Assembly (NCBI RefSeq): GCF_002868845.1
Contig: NZ_PKUB01000022.1
Coordinates: 1-51,405 of the forward strand
Source of the DNA: Desulfuromonas sp.
GTDB lineage: Bacteria; Desulfobacterota; Desulfuromonadia; Desulfuromonadales; BM501
Length of the DNA: 51,405 nt
Reading direction: 5' to 3'
Made by a program: the position numbers and the translations under genes. Positions 17,443-27,689 of this stretch are shown piece after piece (the stretch's first letter is position 1; each line of letters begins with the position of its first letter). The notes under the pieces are model-generated. The model ran no database searches, was not told the origin of the DNA, and saw only the letters and a program-made list of their open reading frames with translations.

Positions 17443-18105
17443 TCAGGCGTCCAGGGGCGGATTGGCCAGGGACGCTTCTGCCGGAGTGAGGGGCGGAGAG
17501 ATGCGAACCCGGCGTCCCTCGATCTGCAACCGTCCTTCGGCGAAAAGCTGGATGGCCCGTGGATAGACCCGGTGTTCCTGCACGAGGATGCGCGCCGACA
17601 GGGATTCTTCCGTGTCGTCGTCAAGCACCGGAACCACCGCCTGGATGATGATGGGGCCGGTGTCGACCCCCTTGTCGACGAAATGGACCGTGCACCCGGC
17701 AAAGCGGGCCCCGTATTCCAGTGCCTTTCGTTGGACATGAAGACCAGGAAAGGCCGGCAACAGGGCCGGGTGGATATTCATGATCCGTCCTGGGAAGGCG
17801 TCGAGGAAGACCTCGGAAATCAGGCGCATGAAGCCTGCCAGGATCACTAATTCCACCCCGGCATCCTGAAGGGTCTGTACGACCGCGCGGTCGAAATCCT
17901 CACGACTCTGGAATTCGCGGTGGTCGAGAACACTGCAGGCGATGCCGGCCTTTCGCGCCCGCTTCAGGGCGCCGGCCTCGGGGTTGTTGGTGAAGACGAG
18001 GGCGATTTCAGCATCGAGCGAACCGTTCTGGCAGGCGTCGATGATGGCTTGCAGGTTGGTTCCCCCGCCGGAGGCAAGGGCCCCGATGCGCACTTTTCGG
18101 GCCAA
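17443..18105 (-). CDS. purN: Phosphoribosylglycinamide formyltransferase PurN
   Basis: The 220-residue protein has GALASGGGTNLQAIIDACQN for substrate binding, GFMRLISEVFLDAF, and the catalytic NIHPALLPAFPGLH followed by GCTVHFVDKGVDTGPI. It uses 10-formyl-tetrahydrofolate to formylate glycinamide ribonucleotide in purine synthesis. It directly follows purM, which catalyses a later step of the same pathway, with a 15-base gap. It ends with TGA. Confidence 0.95.
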   Translation of the reverse strand: MARKVRIGALASGGGTNLQAIIDACQNGSLDAEIALVFTNNPEAGALKRARKAGIACSVLDHREFQSREDFDRAVVQTLQDAGVELVILAGFMRLISEVFLDAFPGRIMNIHPALLPAFPGLHVQRKALEYGARFAGCTVHFVDKGVDTGPIIIQAVVPVLDDDTEESLSARILVQEHRVYPRAIQLFAEGRLQIEGRRVRISPPLTPAEASLANPPLDA

Positions 18106-18120
18106 GACTTCCTCCCTTTG

Positions 18121-19170
18121 TTACACCAACTGGATTCGCTCGTCCTCTTTGGAGCACTTGGCGATTTCGCCGATCGGGAATGCGGTTTCCTTCAGACCCG
18201 AAAGGCGCAGCATCACGTCTTCTGCTTCTTCTTCCGGAACCACCAGCACCATGCCGATGCCGTAGTTGAAGGTGCGGTACATTTCCAGTTCGTCGATATT
18301 GCCACCTTGGCGAAGGACCTCGAAGATGGGGGGCTTGTCCCAGCTGTTCTTCTCGATAATGGCCTGGCAGTGCTTGGGCAATATCCGGGGGATGTTCTCC
18401 ACGACCCCGCCCCCGGTGATGTGGGCGATTCCCTTGATCTGGAAGTCCCGCAGGAGATTGAGTATCGCTTTGACATAGATCCGGGTGGGGGTGATGAGTT
18501 CCTCTCCCAGGGGCCGGCCGATCTCGGGCAGGGTCGCATCCAGGGCAAGGCCCATCCGCTCAAACAGGACCTTGCGGGCCAGGGAATAGCCGTTGGAGTG
18601 AAGGCCGCTGGAAGCGATGCCGATCACCCGGTCGCCGACGGTGATGGACGATCCGTCGACGATGCGGCTGTTGTCAACGACACCCACGGAGAAGCCTGCC
18701 AGGTCGTACTCTCCATCGGCATAAAACCCGGGCATCTCGGCGGTCTCACCGCCGATGAGGGCACAGCCGCTCTGCTTGCACCCTTCGGCGATTCCCCGGA
18801 CAATGTCCGCTCCCTTCTCCGGGGCGAGCTTGCCGGTGGCCAGGTAGTCGAGGAAGAACAGGGGCTCGGCGCCCTGCACGACGATATCGTTGACGCACAT
18901 GGCCACCAGGTCGATGCCGACCGTGTCGTGCTTGTCCAGAAGGAAGGCAAGCTTCAGCTTGGTCCCCACCCCGTCGGTCGCCGCCACCAGGGTGGGCTTT
19001 TCGTACTTGTCCACGTGCAGGGAAAAGAGTCCCCCGAACCCGCCGATGTCGGTCAGCACTTCTGGCCGCGAAGTGGCTCTGACAAGAGGCTTGATGAGTT
19101 CGACAAAACGATTGCCGGCATCGATATCGACGCCGGCATCCTTATAGGTAGCCTTCGGTTCTTTACCCAA
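18121..19170 (-). CDS. purM: Phosphoribosylformylglycinamidine cyclo-ligase PurM
   Basis: The 349-residue protein contains [44 protein letters not shown] and [16 protein letters not shown], all PurM signatures. It closes the imidazole ring to form aminoimidazole ribonucleotide using ATP. The start chosen is TTG 19170 ([15 protein letters not shown]), which follows CGGGAG at a suitable distance; an upstream TTG at 19191 would add seven residues. It leads a - strand unit purM-purN-DUF523. It ends with TAA. Confidence 0.95.
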   Translation of the reverse strand: MGKEPKATYKDAGVDIDAGNRFVELIKPLVRATSRPEVLTDIGGFGGLFSLHVDKYEKPTLVAATDGVGTKLKLAFLLDKHDTVGIDLVAMCVNDIVVQGAEPLFFLDYLATGKLAPEKGADIVRGIAEGCKQSGCALIGGETAEMPGFYADGEYDLAGFSVGVVDNSRIVDGSSITVGDRVIGIASSGLHSNGYSLARKVLFERMGLALDATLPEIGRPLGEELITPTRIYVKAILNLLRDFQIKGIAHITGGGVVENIPRILPKHCQAIIEKNSWDKPPIFEVLRQGGNIDELEMYRTFNYGIGMVLVVPEEEAEDVMLRLSGLKETAFPIGEIAKCSKEDERIQLV

Positions 19171-19200
19171 TGGTCTATACTCCCGTAGCAAAGTCGCTAA

Positions 19201-19230
19201 TTAATAGATCAATCTTCCAGGGCTTGTCAA
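19201..19230 (-). promoter_or_regulatory. Candidate promoter of purM-purN
   Basis: On the - strand, TTGACA (19230-19225) and TATTAA (19206-19201) are 18 bases apart. The -35 box is perfect. The start site would fall only about 25 bases before the purM start. Confidence 0.65.
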
Positions 19231-19337
19231 CGCCAAAGTCTCCCCGCGGAGGCCATTAATTTCTTCCGTCCTCGCCGATTCGGGACTCGGGGCCGAACGG
19301 AGGGGTTTTGCTTCGCGTCCCAAGCTGGCATAATCCC

Positions 19338-19366
19338 TTTACAGGGCCATAGGGGTGCCTTATTAT
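19338..19366 (+). promoter_or_regulatory. Candidate promoter of rimI-pyrK-pyrD
   Basis: TTTACA (19338-19343) and TATTAT (19361-19366) are 17 bases apart, a near-consensus sigma-70 promoter. It would give a leader of about 110 bases before rimI. Confidence 0.62.
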
Positions 19367-19485
19367 ACTATGCTCCGCCGGCGGGCTGTTCCTACATGAA
19401 TTATAGCCATCCGGTCGCTGAATACTACCCCCATGACCTGTCGCTTTCGGGTTCCGTTTCGACCTTCGGGGGACATTAGACGATC

Positions 19486-19944
19486 ATGCCCGACTGCCAC
19501 ACCATTCGCCAGATGACGCCGGAAGACCTGGAAGCTGTCCTGGCCCTCGAATCGACCTGCTATCGACAGCCCTGGTCGAGAGAGCTGTTCCTTCGGGAGC
19601 TTGAAAACCCCCATGCCGAAATCGATCTTTTGTGGATTGGTAACCGCCTCGCAGGTTTCCTCTGTTCCTGGATGATCGGCCCGGAGTTGGAAATTCACAA
19701 CGTGGCCACGTCACCCGAGCTGCGCAGGGGCGGGGTGGGGAGTTCTCTTCTGCGCCACGTCCTTTCACGCGGCAGGTCCCGGGGGCTGGAGCGCGCTTTT
19801 CTTGAAGTGCGAAAGGGGAACTTGGCCGCCATAGCCCTTTACCGGGCTTTCGGGTTTTCTACTGTCGCGGTACGGACGGGGTATTATCAGGACGGCGAAG
19901 ACGCCCTCATCATGGAGCTTCACGAGGCTGACGCGCCGGAATAG
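19486..19944 (+). CDS. rimI: Ribosomal protein S18-alanine N-acetyltransferase-like GNAT
   Basis: The 152-residue GNAT acetyltransferase has PWSRELFLRELENP near the start, LEIHNVATSPELRRGGVGSS for acetyl-CoA binding, and ALYRAFGFSTVAVRTGYYQ followed by DALIMEL, the RimI pattern. RimI acetylates the N-terminal alanine of S18; related GNATs with other targets cannot be excluded. It stands alone here, not beside tsaB. It ends with TAG at 19942-19944, followed six codons later by a second in-frame TAG. Confidence 0.85.
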   Translation: MPDCHTIRQMTPEDLEAVLALESTCYRQPWSRELFLRELENPHAEIDLLWIGNRLAGFLCSWMIGPELEIHNVATSPELRRGGVGSSLLRHVLSRGRSRGLERAFLEVRKGNLAAIALYRAFGFSTVAVRTGYYQDGEDALIMELHEADAPE

Positions 19945-20029
19945 GCATGCGCCGCCTGTTAGGTTTTTCGCCGGTTCAGACAAGGACGGGCCTGCCTGAG
20001 GCCGTGCCCGGGAAGGACAGAGACGAAGC

Positions 20030-20887
20030 ATGAAAGATTACAAAACCGTTGTACTCTCCAATCAGGAAATCTCTCCCGGTTACTTCCGGATGCGCCTTCT
20101 GGCCCCGGGAGCCGAAGAGATGGTCCGGGCGGGTCAGTTTGTTATGCTTCGGGTAGGAAGGGACCTGGCCCCTTTGCTGCGCCGCCCCTTCGGGGTCTTT
20201 CGCACAGGCTTTCTGCCGCCCGACTGCGAGGGGCTTCCCCCCAAGGAGTATATCGAACTGCTCTACAAGGTGGTGGGGCGCGGCACTGCGACTATGAGCG
20301 CCCTTCACGAAGGGGATCAGGTCGAACTGATGGCTCCGCTCGGCAAGGGGTTCGATCTCGGTGCCCCGGGGGGGCAGAGCATCCTCGTCGGAGGCGGGAT
20401 CGGACTTGTTCCTTTGTTCCTGCTGGCCGCAGAACTGGCCAAAACGGGTCGGGTCAATCTTCTCATCGGAGTACGCACCCGGGACGACATCATCGCCGTG
20501 ACCGAGTTCGAGAGACTTGGTGTGGAGACCTACGTCTCCACCGAAGACGGCAGCCTGGGCGAGCAAGGTCTGGTGACCCGGGTTCTGCAGAGCAAACTCG
20601 ACGAGGAGCCCGGCGCTGGCGTGTACGCATGCGGGCCGATGCCCATGCTTGAGGCGGTTCATTCCATCTGTGCCGATCGGGGAGTGCCCCTGCAGGTCTC
20701 CCTTGAGGCGCTCATGGCATGCGGTGTCGGGGCCTGCCTCGGTTGCGTCGTCAAGGGGGCGGGTCACAGCGAGGGGAAACCGCGCTTTTTGTGCACATGC
20801 AAGGAGGGTCCCGTGTTTCGGGCCGAGCAACTTGATTGGAGCAGGATCGGTCAGGAGGAAGGATACTGCGAGGGGTGCAGATCATGA
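20030..20887 (+). CDS. pyrK: Dihydroorotate dehydrogenase electron transfer subunit PyrK
   Basis: The 285-residue protein has a ferredoxin-reductase-like FAD domain ([10 protein letters not shown]), a NAD-binding part ([19 protein letters not shown]) and a C-terminal [2Fe-2S] site [10 protein letters not shown] with a further cysteine in [11 protein letters not shown]. It passes electrons from PyrD to NAD+ during dihydroorotate oxidation in pyrimidine synthesis. pyrD follows with an ATGA overlap, so the two are translationally coupled. It ends with TGA. Confidence 0.95.
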   Translation: MKDYKTVVLSNQEISPGYFRMRLLAPGAEEMVRAGQFVMLRVGRDLAPLLRRPFGVFRTGFLPPDCEGLPPKEYIELLYKVVGRGTATMSALHEGDQVELMAPLGKGFDLGAPGGQSILVGGGIGLVPLFLLAAELAKTGRVNLLIGVRTRDDIIAVTEFERLGVETYVSTEDGSLGEQGLVTRVLQSKLDEEPGAGVYACGPMPMLEAVHSICADRGVPLQVSLEALMACGVGACLGCVVKGAGHSEGKPRFLCTCKEGPVFRAEQLDWSRIGQEEGYCEGCRS

Positions 20888-21834
20888 GACAGGGAGAAGC
20901 TATCGTGTCGGAGGGGGACGAGCGTCCTAGCCTGGCCGTGGAGGTCGCGGGAATCCAAATGAAGAACCCGGTCATGCCGGCTTCGGGGACCTTCGGTTAC
21001 GGCGAGGAGTATGCCCCTTATCTCGACCTGGAGAGGATCGGTGCCATTGTCACCAAGGGGCTGTCCCTGAAGCCCAAGGCGGGCAATCCCACGCCCCGCA
21101 TCGCCGAGACGCCCGGCGGCATGCTCAACGCCATCGGGCTGCAGAACGTCGGCATAGACGCCTTTGTCGAACACAAACTGCCGTTCCTGCGCGAGGTCAA
21201 CACCCCCGTCATCGTCAATTTCTTCGGCAACACCCTGGAGGAGTACGGTGAAGTGGCCACTCGCCTTTCGGACCTTCCTGAAGTCGCCGGGGTGGAGCTT
21301 AACATTTCCTGTCCCAACGTCAAGCAGGGGGGGATCGTCTTCGGCACCGACCCGGAGGCCGCCGCCGCCGTCGTCGGCGTGGTTCGCCAACGCCTGGCCA
21401 AACCCCTGATCGTCAAGCTGACTCCCAACGTGACCGATATCACGGTCATGGCGAGAGCCGTCGAGGAGGCCGGCGCCGACGCAATCAGCTGTATCAACAC
21501 CCTGACCGGCATGGCGGTGGACATCCGCACCCGCCGTCCTAAACTGGCCAACACGACCGGCGGACTCTCCGGCCCGGCCATTCGGCCGGTTGCCGTGCGC
21601 ATGGTCCACCAGGTCGCCCGTGCGGTAAAGGTCCCGGTCATCGGCGTGGGGGGCGTCATGGAAGCCGAAGACGCTCTGGAGTTCCTTGTCGCCGGGGCCA
21701 CCGCCGTGCAGGTCGGCACCGCCAACTTCGTGGAACCGACGGCCATGCTGAAGGTCATCGAGGGGATAGAGCAGTTCTGCATCGAGGAGGGGATCGCGGA
21801 TATCCGGGAACTGATCGGCAGTCTCCGCCCGTAA
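20884..21834 (+). CDS. pyrD: Dihydroorotate dehydrogenase, catalytic subunit (class 1B)
   Basis: The protein (316 residues from ATG 20884, or 309 from GTG 20905, which has GGGAG upstream) carries [22 protein letters not shown] with the catalytic-loop cysteine, [16 protein letters not shown] and [11 protein letters not shown]. It oxidises dihydroorotate to orotate with FMN. The adjacent pyrK marks it as the NAD-linked 1B type. It ends with TAA. Confidence 0.95.
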   Translation: MRQGEAIVSEGDERPSLAVEVAGIQMKNPVMPASGTFGYGEEYAPYLDLERIGAIVTKGLSLKPKAGNPTPRIAETPGGMLNAIGLQNVGIDAFVEHKLPFLREVNTPVIVNFFGNTLEEYGEVATRLSDLPEVAGVELNISCPNVKQGGIVFGTDPEAAAAVVGVVRQRLAKPLIVKLTPNVTDITVMARAVEEAGADAISCINTLTGMAVDIRTRRPKLANTTGGLSGPAIRPVAVRMVHQVARAVKVPVIGVGGVMEAEDALEFLVAGATAVQVGTANFVEPTAMLKVIEGIEQFCIEEGIADIRELIGSLRP

Positions 21835-21860
21835 GGGCGAGGAAGGGACGGGTTTCGGTC

Positions 21861-24515
21861 ATGGAAGTCATCACCACTCACGTCAATGCCGATTTCGACT
21901 GCCTCGGCGCCATGATCGCGGCCAAGAAGCTCTATCCCCGGGCCCAACTTGTTTTCGCCGGCGCCCAGGAGCGCAGCCTCCGTGAATTTTTTCTCAGAAG
22001 CGCTCTTTATGCCTACGACTTCAAGCGAATCCGGGATATCGACCTCGATGCGATCACCCGCCTGATTCTGGTCGATGTCCGGCAATCGCAGCGCATCGGC
22101 CCCTTTGGAGCGGTTGCGGAACGGGACGGCGTCGAGATCCACATCTACGATCATCATCCGTCCGGACAGGCCGACATCCGTGGAACCCTCGAGCTCATCG
22201 AGCCGGTCGGGGCCACCGTCACCGTCTTTTCCCAGCTCTTCATGGAACGGGGTATCACCCCCGATCCCGAAGAGGCCACCATGATGATGCTTGGGCTGTA
22301 CGAAGACACCGGCAGCCTGCTCTTCAGCTCCACCACCGTCCGGGACTACCAGGCGGCGGCCTTTCTCCTTTCCTGCGGCGCCAACCTCGACACCGTCTCC
22401 GACTTCCTCACCCAGTAGTTGACCCCCGACCAGGTCGCCCTGCTTCACGAACTCATCAAAAATCGCACCGTACTCAACGTCAACGGTGTTGATGTCTCCA
22501 TTGCCCACGCTTCCCTGGATCATTTCGTGGTCGACCTGGCGGTTCTGGTCCACAAGCTCAAGGACATGGAAAACCTTCAGGCGCTGCTCGTGGCCGTTCG
22601 CATGGGGGACCGGGTATTTCTGGTCGGCCGCTCCCGGCTTCCCGAAGTGCATGTGGGGGAGATCTTCGCCGAGTTCGGTGGGGGGGGACACGCCTTCGCG
22701 GCCTCGGGAACGGTTCGCGACCTGACCATGGTCCAGATTCTTGAACGGCTGCCCGATGTCCTCAGGCGCCACGTCAATCCCTTGTGGGAAGCCCGCCACC
22801 TGATGTCCTCTCCGGTCAAGAGCGTCAATGCCTCGGACACCATCGGGGACGTTCGCAAGACCCTGACCCGCTACAACATCAACTCCCTGCCGGTCATGGA
22901 CGATGGCGAGATGGCAGGGATCATCACCCGGCAGGTGGCTGACAAGGCCGCCCACCACGGGCTTGGCAAAATCCCCGTTCGGGAATATATGAGCAGGGAG
23001 TTTGCCTCGGTGACCCCGGATGCCTCCGTAGAATCTCTCAAGGAACTCATTGTCGGGAACAACCAGCGCTTTGTTCCGGTGTTCGAAGAGGGACGTCTTG
23101 CCGGGGCCATCACGCGCACGGATCTCCTGCGTCACATGGTGGCAGGGGTTCGCGCCAACCACCGTCAAGGTGCGGGGAACGGGAATTCGGAACTGATTCC
23201 TCGAAAGCGGTCGGTGGCACGGCTGCTGCGCGACCAGTTGCCCCCCCCCATACTGAAAATGCTGCAGGACATGGGACAGGTCGGGGACGCTCTGGGAATG
23301 AACATTTTTGCCGTCGGCGGCTTTGTTCGGGACCTCCTGCTGCGCCAGGAGAACCTCGATGTCGATATCGTTGTGGAGGGCGAAGGGATCGCCTTCGCCA
23401 CCGAATATGCCAAGCAGCACGAGTGCCGGGTCCGCGCCCACCGCAAATTCGGCACTGCCGTGATCATCTTTCCCGACGGCTTCAAGGTTGATGTCGCCTC
23501 GACCAGGATGGAATACTACCTCGAGCCCGGGGCCCTCCCCACCGTGGAGCATGCCTCCATCAAGCTCGATCTCTACCGGCGGGATTTTACCATCAACACC
23601 TTGGCGCTGGCCATCAACGGCGAACACTACGGAGATTTGCACGATTTTTTCGGGGGCCAGCGGGACTTGGAGGAGAGGGCCATTCGGGTTCTTCACAATC
23701 TCAGCTTTGTCGAAGACCCGACTCGAATGTTTCGCGCCATCCGCTTCGAACAGCGCCTCGGGTTTCACATGGGCGTACATACCGAGCAACTGCTGCGCAG
23801 CGCGGTGCGCATGGGGTTTCTCGACAAGGTCGGGGGGGGACGTGTTTTCAACGAACTCGTCCTTATCTTTATGGAGGCCGACCCCCTTCCCGCGGTTCTG
23901 CGCATGGCCGAACTGGACCTTCTCAAGTACATCCACCCCTCCCTGGCTGGAATCAAGAAGGCCCGTCCCCTGTTCGAGGCCGCAAGCCAGGCCCTCCATT
24001 GGCATGCCTTGCTCTACACGGGTGAGACATGCCGGCGCTGGCTGGTCTATTTTCTCTGCCTGACCGCAAGTCTCGATCGGGACGCCATTGAAGGGGTCTG
24101 TAGCCGCCTCAGTATAACGGCCCGCTACCGAATGGTGGTGGCGCAGGAAAGAGAGGAGTCTCACCGCGTTTTGCAAGATATTCACCGCTACCGATCCCGG
24201 GGCCGCACTCCGCGGGCCAGCCAGGTTTACCGCTGGCTGACCCCCTTTTCAACCGAAACACTGCTCTACCTCATGGCCAGCGCCGGTCACGAGGAGGTGC
24301 GCCGTTGGATCTCCCAGTACTTCACCCGTCTGGCCGGTGCCTCAAGCATCCTCACCGGAAGCGACCTGAAGCGTATGGGGTTACCGCCCGGGCCCCGTTA
24401 CAGGGAGATCCTCGATGGCCTGCTCGATGCCCGGCTCAACGGCAAGGTGGTTACCAGGGAGGACGAGGTCGCCCTGGTGAAAAAGCGGTTCCTCCGGTCG
24501 GCTCCGAAGACCTAA
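21861..24515 (+). CDS. DHH-CBS-tRNA nucleotidyltransferase fusion, interrupted by an in-frame UAG at codon 186
   Basis: Read through TAG at 22416-22418, the frame gives an 884-residue multidomain protein. Residues 1-330 form a DHH phosphoesterase unit: [20 protein letters not shown] and [12 protein letters not shown]. Two CBS domains follow ([16 protein letters not shown] and [16 protein letters not shown], to about 430). The last part is a class II tRNA nucleotidyltransferase with [12 protein letters not shown], a DVDIVVEG metal motif and [14 protein letters not shown]. Geobacter is reported to use separate C-adding and A-adding enzymes, and this fused type is a candidate for one. The stop sits mid-DHH in FLTQ-stop-LTPDQ, a variable linker, one base from CAG or GAG. 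The second half has no clear start of its own. It ends with TAA. Confidence 0.85.
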
Positions 24516-24553
24516 GACTCCTGCGTCCCTCTCGGTTCCCTTTGTCGGCCGCA

Positions 24554-24583
24554 TTGACTTCCCCCCGCCCCATCTGCTACAAA
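24554..24583 (+). promoter_or_regulatory. Candidate promoter upstream of the M50 protease gene
   Basis: TTGACT (24554-24559) and TACAAA (24578-24583) are 18 bases apart, about 30 bases before the M50 gene start. This is a fair but not strong sigma-70 match. Confidence 0.4.
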
Positions 24584-24615
24584 GACTGTGTTTTCCCTTT
24601 GGAGATGCGCAATTA

Positions 24616-25302
24616 ATGGAAAGCATTGTCGCCAAAATCTCCGTCATGCTGGTGCCAGCCCTGCTGGCGGTGACCATCCACGAGGTATCCCACGGGTACG
24701 TTGCCGAGCGCCTCGGCGATCCGACCGCGCGAATGCTCGGCCGGCTGACCCTGAACCCCCTCAAGCACCTCGACCCCATCGGGACCTTGGCTCTGCTCTT
24801 TTTCGGCTTCGGCTGGGCGCGGCCGGTTCCGGTCAATTTCCGCAATCTCAAGCGTCCCAAACCTCATATGATCTGGGTGGCGCTGGCCGGGCCGAGCGCG
24901 AATTTTTCCCTTGCCCTGGCCTCGGCCCTTCTTTTGCGCGGTCTGGCTCTGCTCGAGGGGGACCTGGCCCCCGGCGCCGGGACGCTTTCCGCGATGCTGG
25001 AGCCGGTGAAGCTGATGGCCGGATTCAGCCTCTTCATCAACATTATTCTGGGGGTCTTCAACCTGATCCCTATCCCGCCCCTCGACGGGGGAAGGGTCTT
25101 GAGCGGGATTCTTCCCCAGCGCCAGGCCGACCTGCTGGCCCGGCTTGAGCCCTTCGGCTTCGTACTCGTCATTTTTCTGGTCTTTTTCACCGATCTCTGG
25201 CGGCTGGTCTTGCAGCCGATCGTCTTTCAGCTTGTGGCCTTTCTGTCCGGTCCCCAGGCGCCGACTGTGGAGAGGGCCATCCACTTTCTCTTCGGGCGCT
25301 AA
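24616..25302 (+). CDS. Site-2 protease family membrane protein (peptidase M50)
   Basis: The 228-residue membrane protein has the zinc motif HEVSH in [17 protein letters not shown] and the third-ligand segment [14 protein letters not shown]. Several long hydrophobic stretches indicate about five or six membrane segments. It belongs to the short M50 group without PDZ or CBS domains. The substrate is unknown. It precedes scpA by nine bases, an association seen in relatives, and is probably in the same operon. It ends with TAA. Confidence 0.88.
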   Translation: MESIVAKISVMLVPALLAVTIHEVSHGYVAERLGDPTARMLGRLTLNPLKHLDPIGTLALLFFGFGWARPVPVNFRNLKRPKPHMIWVALAGPSANFSLALASALLLRGLALLEGDLAPGAGTLSAMLEPVKLMAGFSLFINIILGVFNLIPIPPLDGGRVLSGILPQRQADLLARLEPFGFVLVIFLVFFTDLWRLVLQPIVFQLVAFLSGPQAPTVERAIHFLFGR

Positions 25303-25311
25303 AGGGTCCTC

Positions 25312-26088
25312 ATGGGCTATCAGTTCAAAATTGACAATTTCGAGGGGCCCCTTGACCTGCTGCTCCATCTCATCCGCAAGAACGAGATGGACATCTCCGA
25401 CATTCCCATCGCCGAAATAACTGTCCAGTATCTGGCCATTCTCGAAGGGATGAAGAGCCTGAACCTCGAGGTCGCCGGCGAGTTTCTTCTCATGGCCGCC
25501 ACCCTCATGCACATCAAGTCCCGCATGCTCCTTCCGGCATCCGCCGACGAGGATACGGACGATTTCGAGGAGGACCCCAGGGCCGAACTGGTTCGGAGGC
25601 TGCTGGAATACCAGCGCTTCAGGGAGGCCGCCGCCTCTCTGGAGGAACTGCCCCGGCTCGGGCGGGAGGTCTTCACCCGCACTCTTTCGCCAACCGAGAC
25701 GAAGGAGCGTGAAGAGCAGGAGGAACAGTCTCTTCAGGCCGTCGGACTGTTCGAACTGGTCGAGGCTTTTCGATCCCTTCTGAAGGGAGCCCCGGAGCCG
25801 GGGGTTCATGAGGTTGAGCCAGAGAGTTTGTCGGTGTCTGAGCGGGTTAACAGTATCCTCGGCCTTCTTTCACAACGGCCGAACCTGGCCTTTTCAGAGA
25901 TTTTCTCCCAGGCCCCCGGGCGCCAGGAAGTGGTGGTCACCTTTCTGGCCATGCTCGAACTCGTGCGGCTGCGCCTGGTGCACTTCATGCAAAACTCTCT
26001 GAGGGGGCCCATCTTGCTCTTCCCCTCAGAGTCAGCCGTGGCCGTGGGCGATCTCTGGATCGCGGAGTCTTCTCTTGGATACGGCTGA
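25312..26088 (+). CDS. scpA: Segregation and condensation protein A
   Basis: The 258-residue protein begins MGYQFKIDNFEGPLDLLLHL and continues with IRKNEMDISDIPIAEITVQY, the standard ScpA kleisin N-terminus that binds the SMC neck. The C-terminus after residue 190 (SVSERVNSILGLL, VVVTFLAMLELVRLRLV) is the winged-helix part that contacts the SMC head. It works with ScpB and SMC in chromosome condensation. scpB overlaps its end by 14 bases. It ends with TGA. Confidence 0.95.
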   Translation: MGYQFKIDNFEGPLDLLLHLIRKNEMDISDIPIAEITVQYLAILEGMKSLNLEVAGEFLLMAATLMHIKSRMLLPASADEDTDDFEEDPRAELVRRLLEYQRFREAAASLEELPRLGREVFTRTLSPTETKEREEQEEQSLQAVGLFELVEAFRSLLKGAPEPGVHEVEPESLSVSERVNSILGLLSQRPNLAFSEIFSQAPGRQEVVVTFLAMLELVRLRLVHFMQNSLRGPILLFPSESAVAVGDLWIAESSLGYG

Positions 26089-26662
26089 GCTGAAGGGGAC
26101 GATCGAGAGCCTGCTGTTCGCTTCTGCGGAGCCGCTCGTCCCGGAACGGCTTGCCGAGATTCTCGAGATCGACCTGGAGGATCTGGAGACGGTCCTGGCT
26201 GAGATGGAAGAGCACTTCCGTCAGGGGCACGGACTCTTGCTTGAGCGGGTCGCGGGAGGCCTTCAGTTCAGAACCCGGCCTGAACACGGGGAGTGGGTAC
26301 GGCGCCTGCATCGCAGCCGGCCTTTCCGTTTTTCCCGGGCCGCCCTGGAAACTCTCGCGATCATTGCTTACCGTCAGCCCATTACCCGCGCCGAAGTCGA
26401 GTACCTGAGGGGCGTCGACTCGGGCGGAGTGCTCAAGACCCTGATGGAGAAGCACTTGGTGCGCATTTTGGGCAAGAAGGATTCCCCGGGTCGTCCCATG
26501 ATCTACGGCACGACGCGCGGCTTTCTCGAGCTTTTCGGCCTGCGGGATCTTGCCTGCCTGCCCACCCTGAAAGAGTTCGGCGAACTTTCCGCCGGGTCGG
26601 GCCTGGAGGGGGAGGGGACCACCCCGTCACTTTTCGAGACCGCGGAAACCTCAGAAGACTAA
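26075..26662 (+). CDS. scpB: Segregation and condensation protein B
   Basis: The 195-residue protein has LKGTIESLLFASAEPLVPER, FSRAALETLAIIAYRQPITR and GRPMIYGTTRGFLELFGL, the tandem winged-helix signature of ScpB, which dimerises and binds ScpA. The start is TTG 26075 inside the scpA end, preceded by GGAG, which fits coupling. The C-terminal 35 residues are less conserved. It ends with TAA. Confidence 0.94.
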   Translation: MDTAELKGTIESLLFASAEPLVPERLAEILEIDLEDLETVLAEMEEHFRQGHGLLLERVAGGLQFRTRPEHGEWVRRLHRSRPFRFSRAALETLAIIAYRQPITRAEVEYLRGVDSGGVLKTLMEKHLVRILGKKDSPGRPMIYGTTRGFLELFGLRDLACLPTLKEFGELSAGSGLEGEGTTPSLFETAETSED

Positions 26663-26687
26663 GAGCCATTTACAGGAGTGCCGCCCG

Positions 26688-27416
26688 ATGCGGGTGGGGT
26701 TTTACATGAAACAGCGCTTGCAGAAACTCATCGCCCAGGCCGGTCTGGCCTCCCGCCGCGAGGCCGAACAGTGGATTGCCGCCGGCCGGGTTACGGTTAA
26801 CGACCAGCCGGCTTCCTTAGGCGACGGTGCCGACCCCGATCAGGATCTGGTCCGGGTCGACGGGGCCCTCCTCGGGCAGGGGGAAAAGAAGGTTTATCTT
26901 CTGCTCAACAAGCCCGTCGGATACGTGACCACCTTGCGCGACCCGCAGGGAAGGCCGACCGTTACCGACCTGGTCAAAGATATCCCTGCCCGTCTCTTTC
27001 CGATCGGCCGTCTCGATCTCAACACCGAGGGCCTGCTCCTACTCACAAATGACGGCGATCTGGCTCACCGGCTCGCCCATCCACGCCACCGCGTGGAAAA
27101 GACCTACTTGGTGAGGGTGCGGGGTGCGCTTTCCTCCCAAGCCAGGCACCATCTGCAAAAAGGGGTGATGCTGGAGGACGGTCTCACCGCGCCGGCACGG
27201 GTCGAACAGGTGAGGTCCGGGGGCAGTCACACCTGGCTTCAGATCACCATCCGTGAGGGGCGCAACCGCCAGGTGCGGCGCATGTGCGAAGCGGTCGGAT
27301 ACCCGGTCAGTCGCCTGAAGCGTCTCAGTATCGGGTTTCTGGATCTCGGGAACCTTCCCGCCGGAAAGTTTCGCCGCCTTTCCTCCGAAGAAGTAGTGCG
27401 CTTGAAAAAAACATGA
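26688..27416 (+). CDS. rluB: RluB/RsuA family pseudouridine synthase
   Basis: The 242-residue protein has an N-terminal S4 RNA-binding domain (KLIAQAGLASRREAEQWIAA), LNKPVGYVTT, and the catalytic motif GRLDLNTEGLLLLTNDG with the conserved aspartate, followed by REGRNRQVRRMCEAVGYPV. It isomerises a uridine in 23S rRNA (RluB type) or 16S rRNA (RsuA type); the scpAB neighbourhood favours RluB. ATG 26688 follows CAGGAG; ATG 26706 is a possible shorter start. It ends with TGA. Confidence 0.92.
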   Translation: MRVGFYMKQRLQKLIAQAGLASRREAEQWIAAGRVTVNDQPASLGDGADPDQDLVRVDGALLGQGEKKVYLLLNKPVGYVTTLRDPQGRPTVTDLVKDIPARLFPIGRLDLNTEGLLLLTNDGDLAHRLAHPRHRVEKTYLVRVRGALSSQARHHLQKGVMLEDGLTAPARVEQVRSGGSHTWLQITIREGRNRQVRRMCEAVGYPVSRLKRLSIGFLDLGNLPAGKFRRLSSEEVVRLKKT

Positions 27417-27689
27417 ATTCCGGCATACTTACTACTTGGGTTCCCTCAGCAATTCAACTTTTAGTTTGAAATGGCTTCCTTTTAAAGATGGGCATGCCGA
27501 GGATTGAGCTCTTCGACTGACGCTGAGCCAGTCGTCTCGGGATATCCCTCCCGGGGCGGTTCCGCTTTTCCTTGGGACTTGTAGGAATGCGTTTTTTCTA
27601 GCTTATTTCCTCTTCCATTTTCTTGACAGGGCGGCGCTTTTTGCCCTAAGGTATGCTGATACCCAATTAACTATAGACAGGGGACGGCT

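Larger units (their letters stand above)
19171..19485. other. Divergent intergenic region between purM and rimI
   Basis: This 315-base gap has no supported gene. It holds a candidate - strand promoter for purM (19201-19230) and a candidate + strand promoter for rimI (19338-19366). No purine riboswitch was recognised in the purM leader, which is only about 20-30 bases long if that promoter is used. Confidence 0.7.

Noticed and set aside
17920-19188. A 422-residue + strand frame opposite purN and purM
   Set aside because: It is the complement of conserved purine genes and has no recognisable protein motif.
21018-24185. A 1055-residue open frame on the - strand opposite pyrD and the DHH-CBS-CCA gene
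   Set aside because: It mirrors two well-identified genes on the + strand, shows no domain of its own, and long antisense frames are common in GC-rich DNA with strong codon bias.
27417-27689. Possible riboswitch or structured leader before the large TPR gene
   Set aside because: A short hairpin and a TTGACA box are present, but no known riboswitch consensus was recognised and the only TATGCT box is 23 bases from the -35 box.
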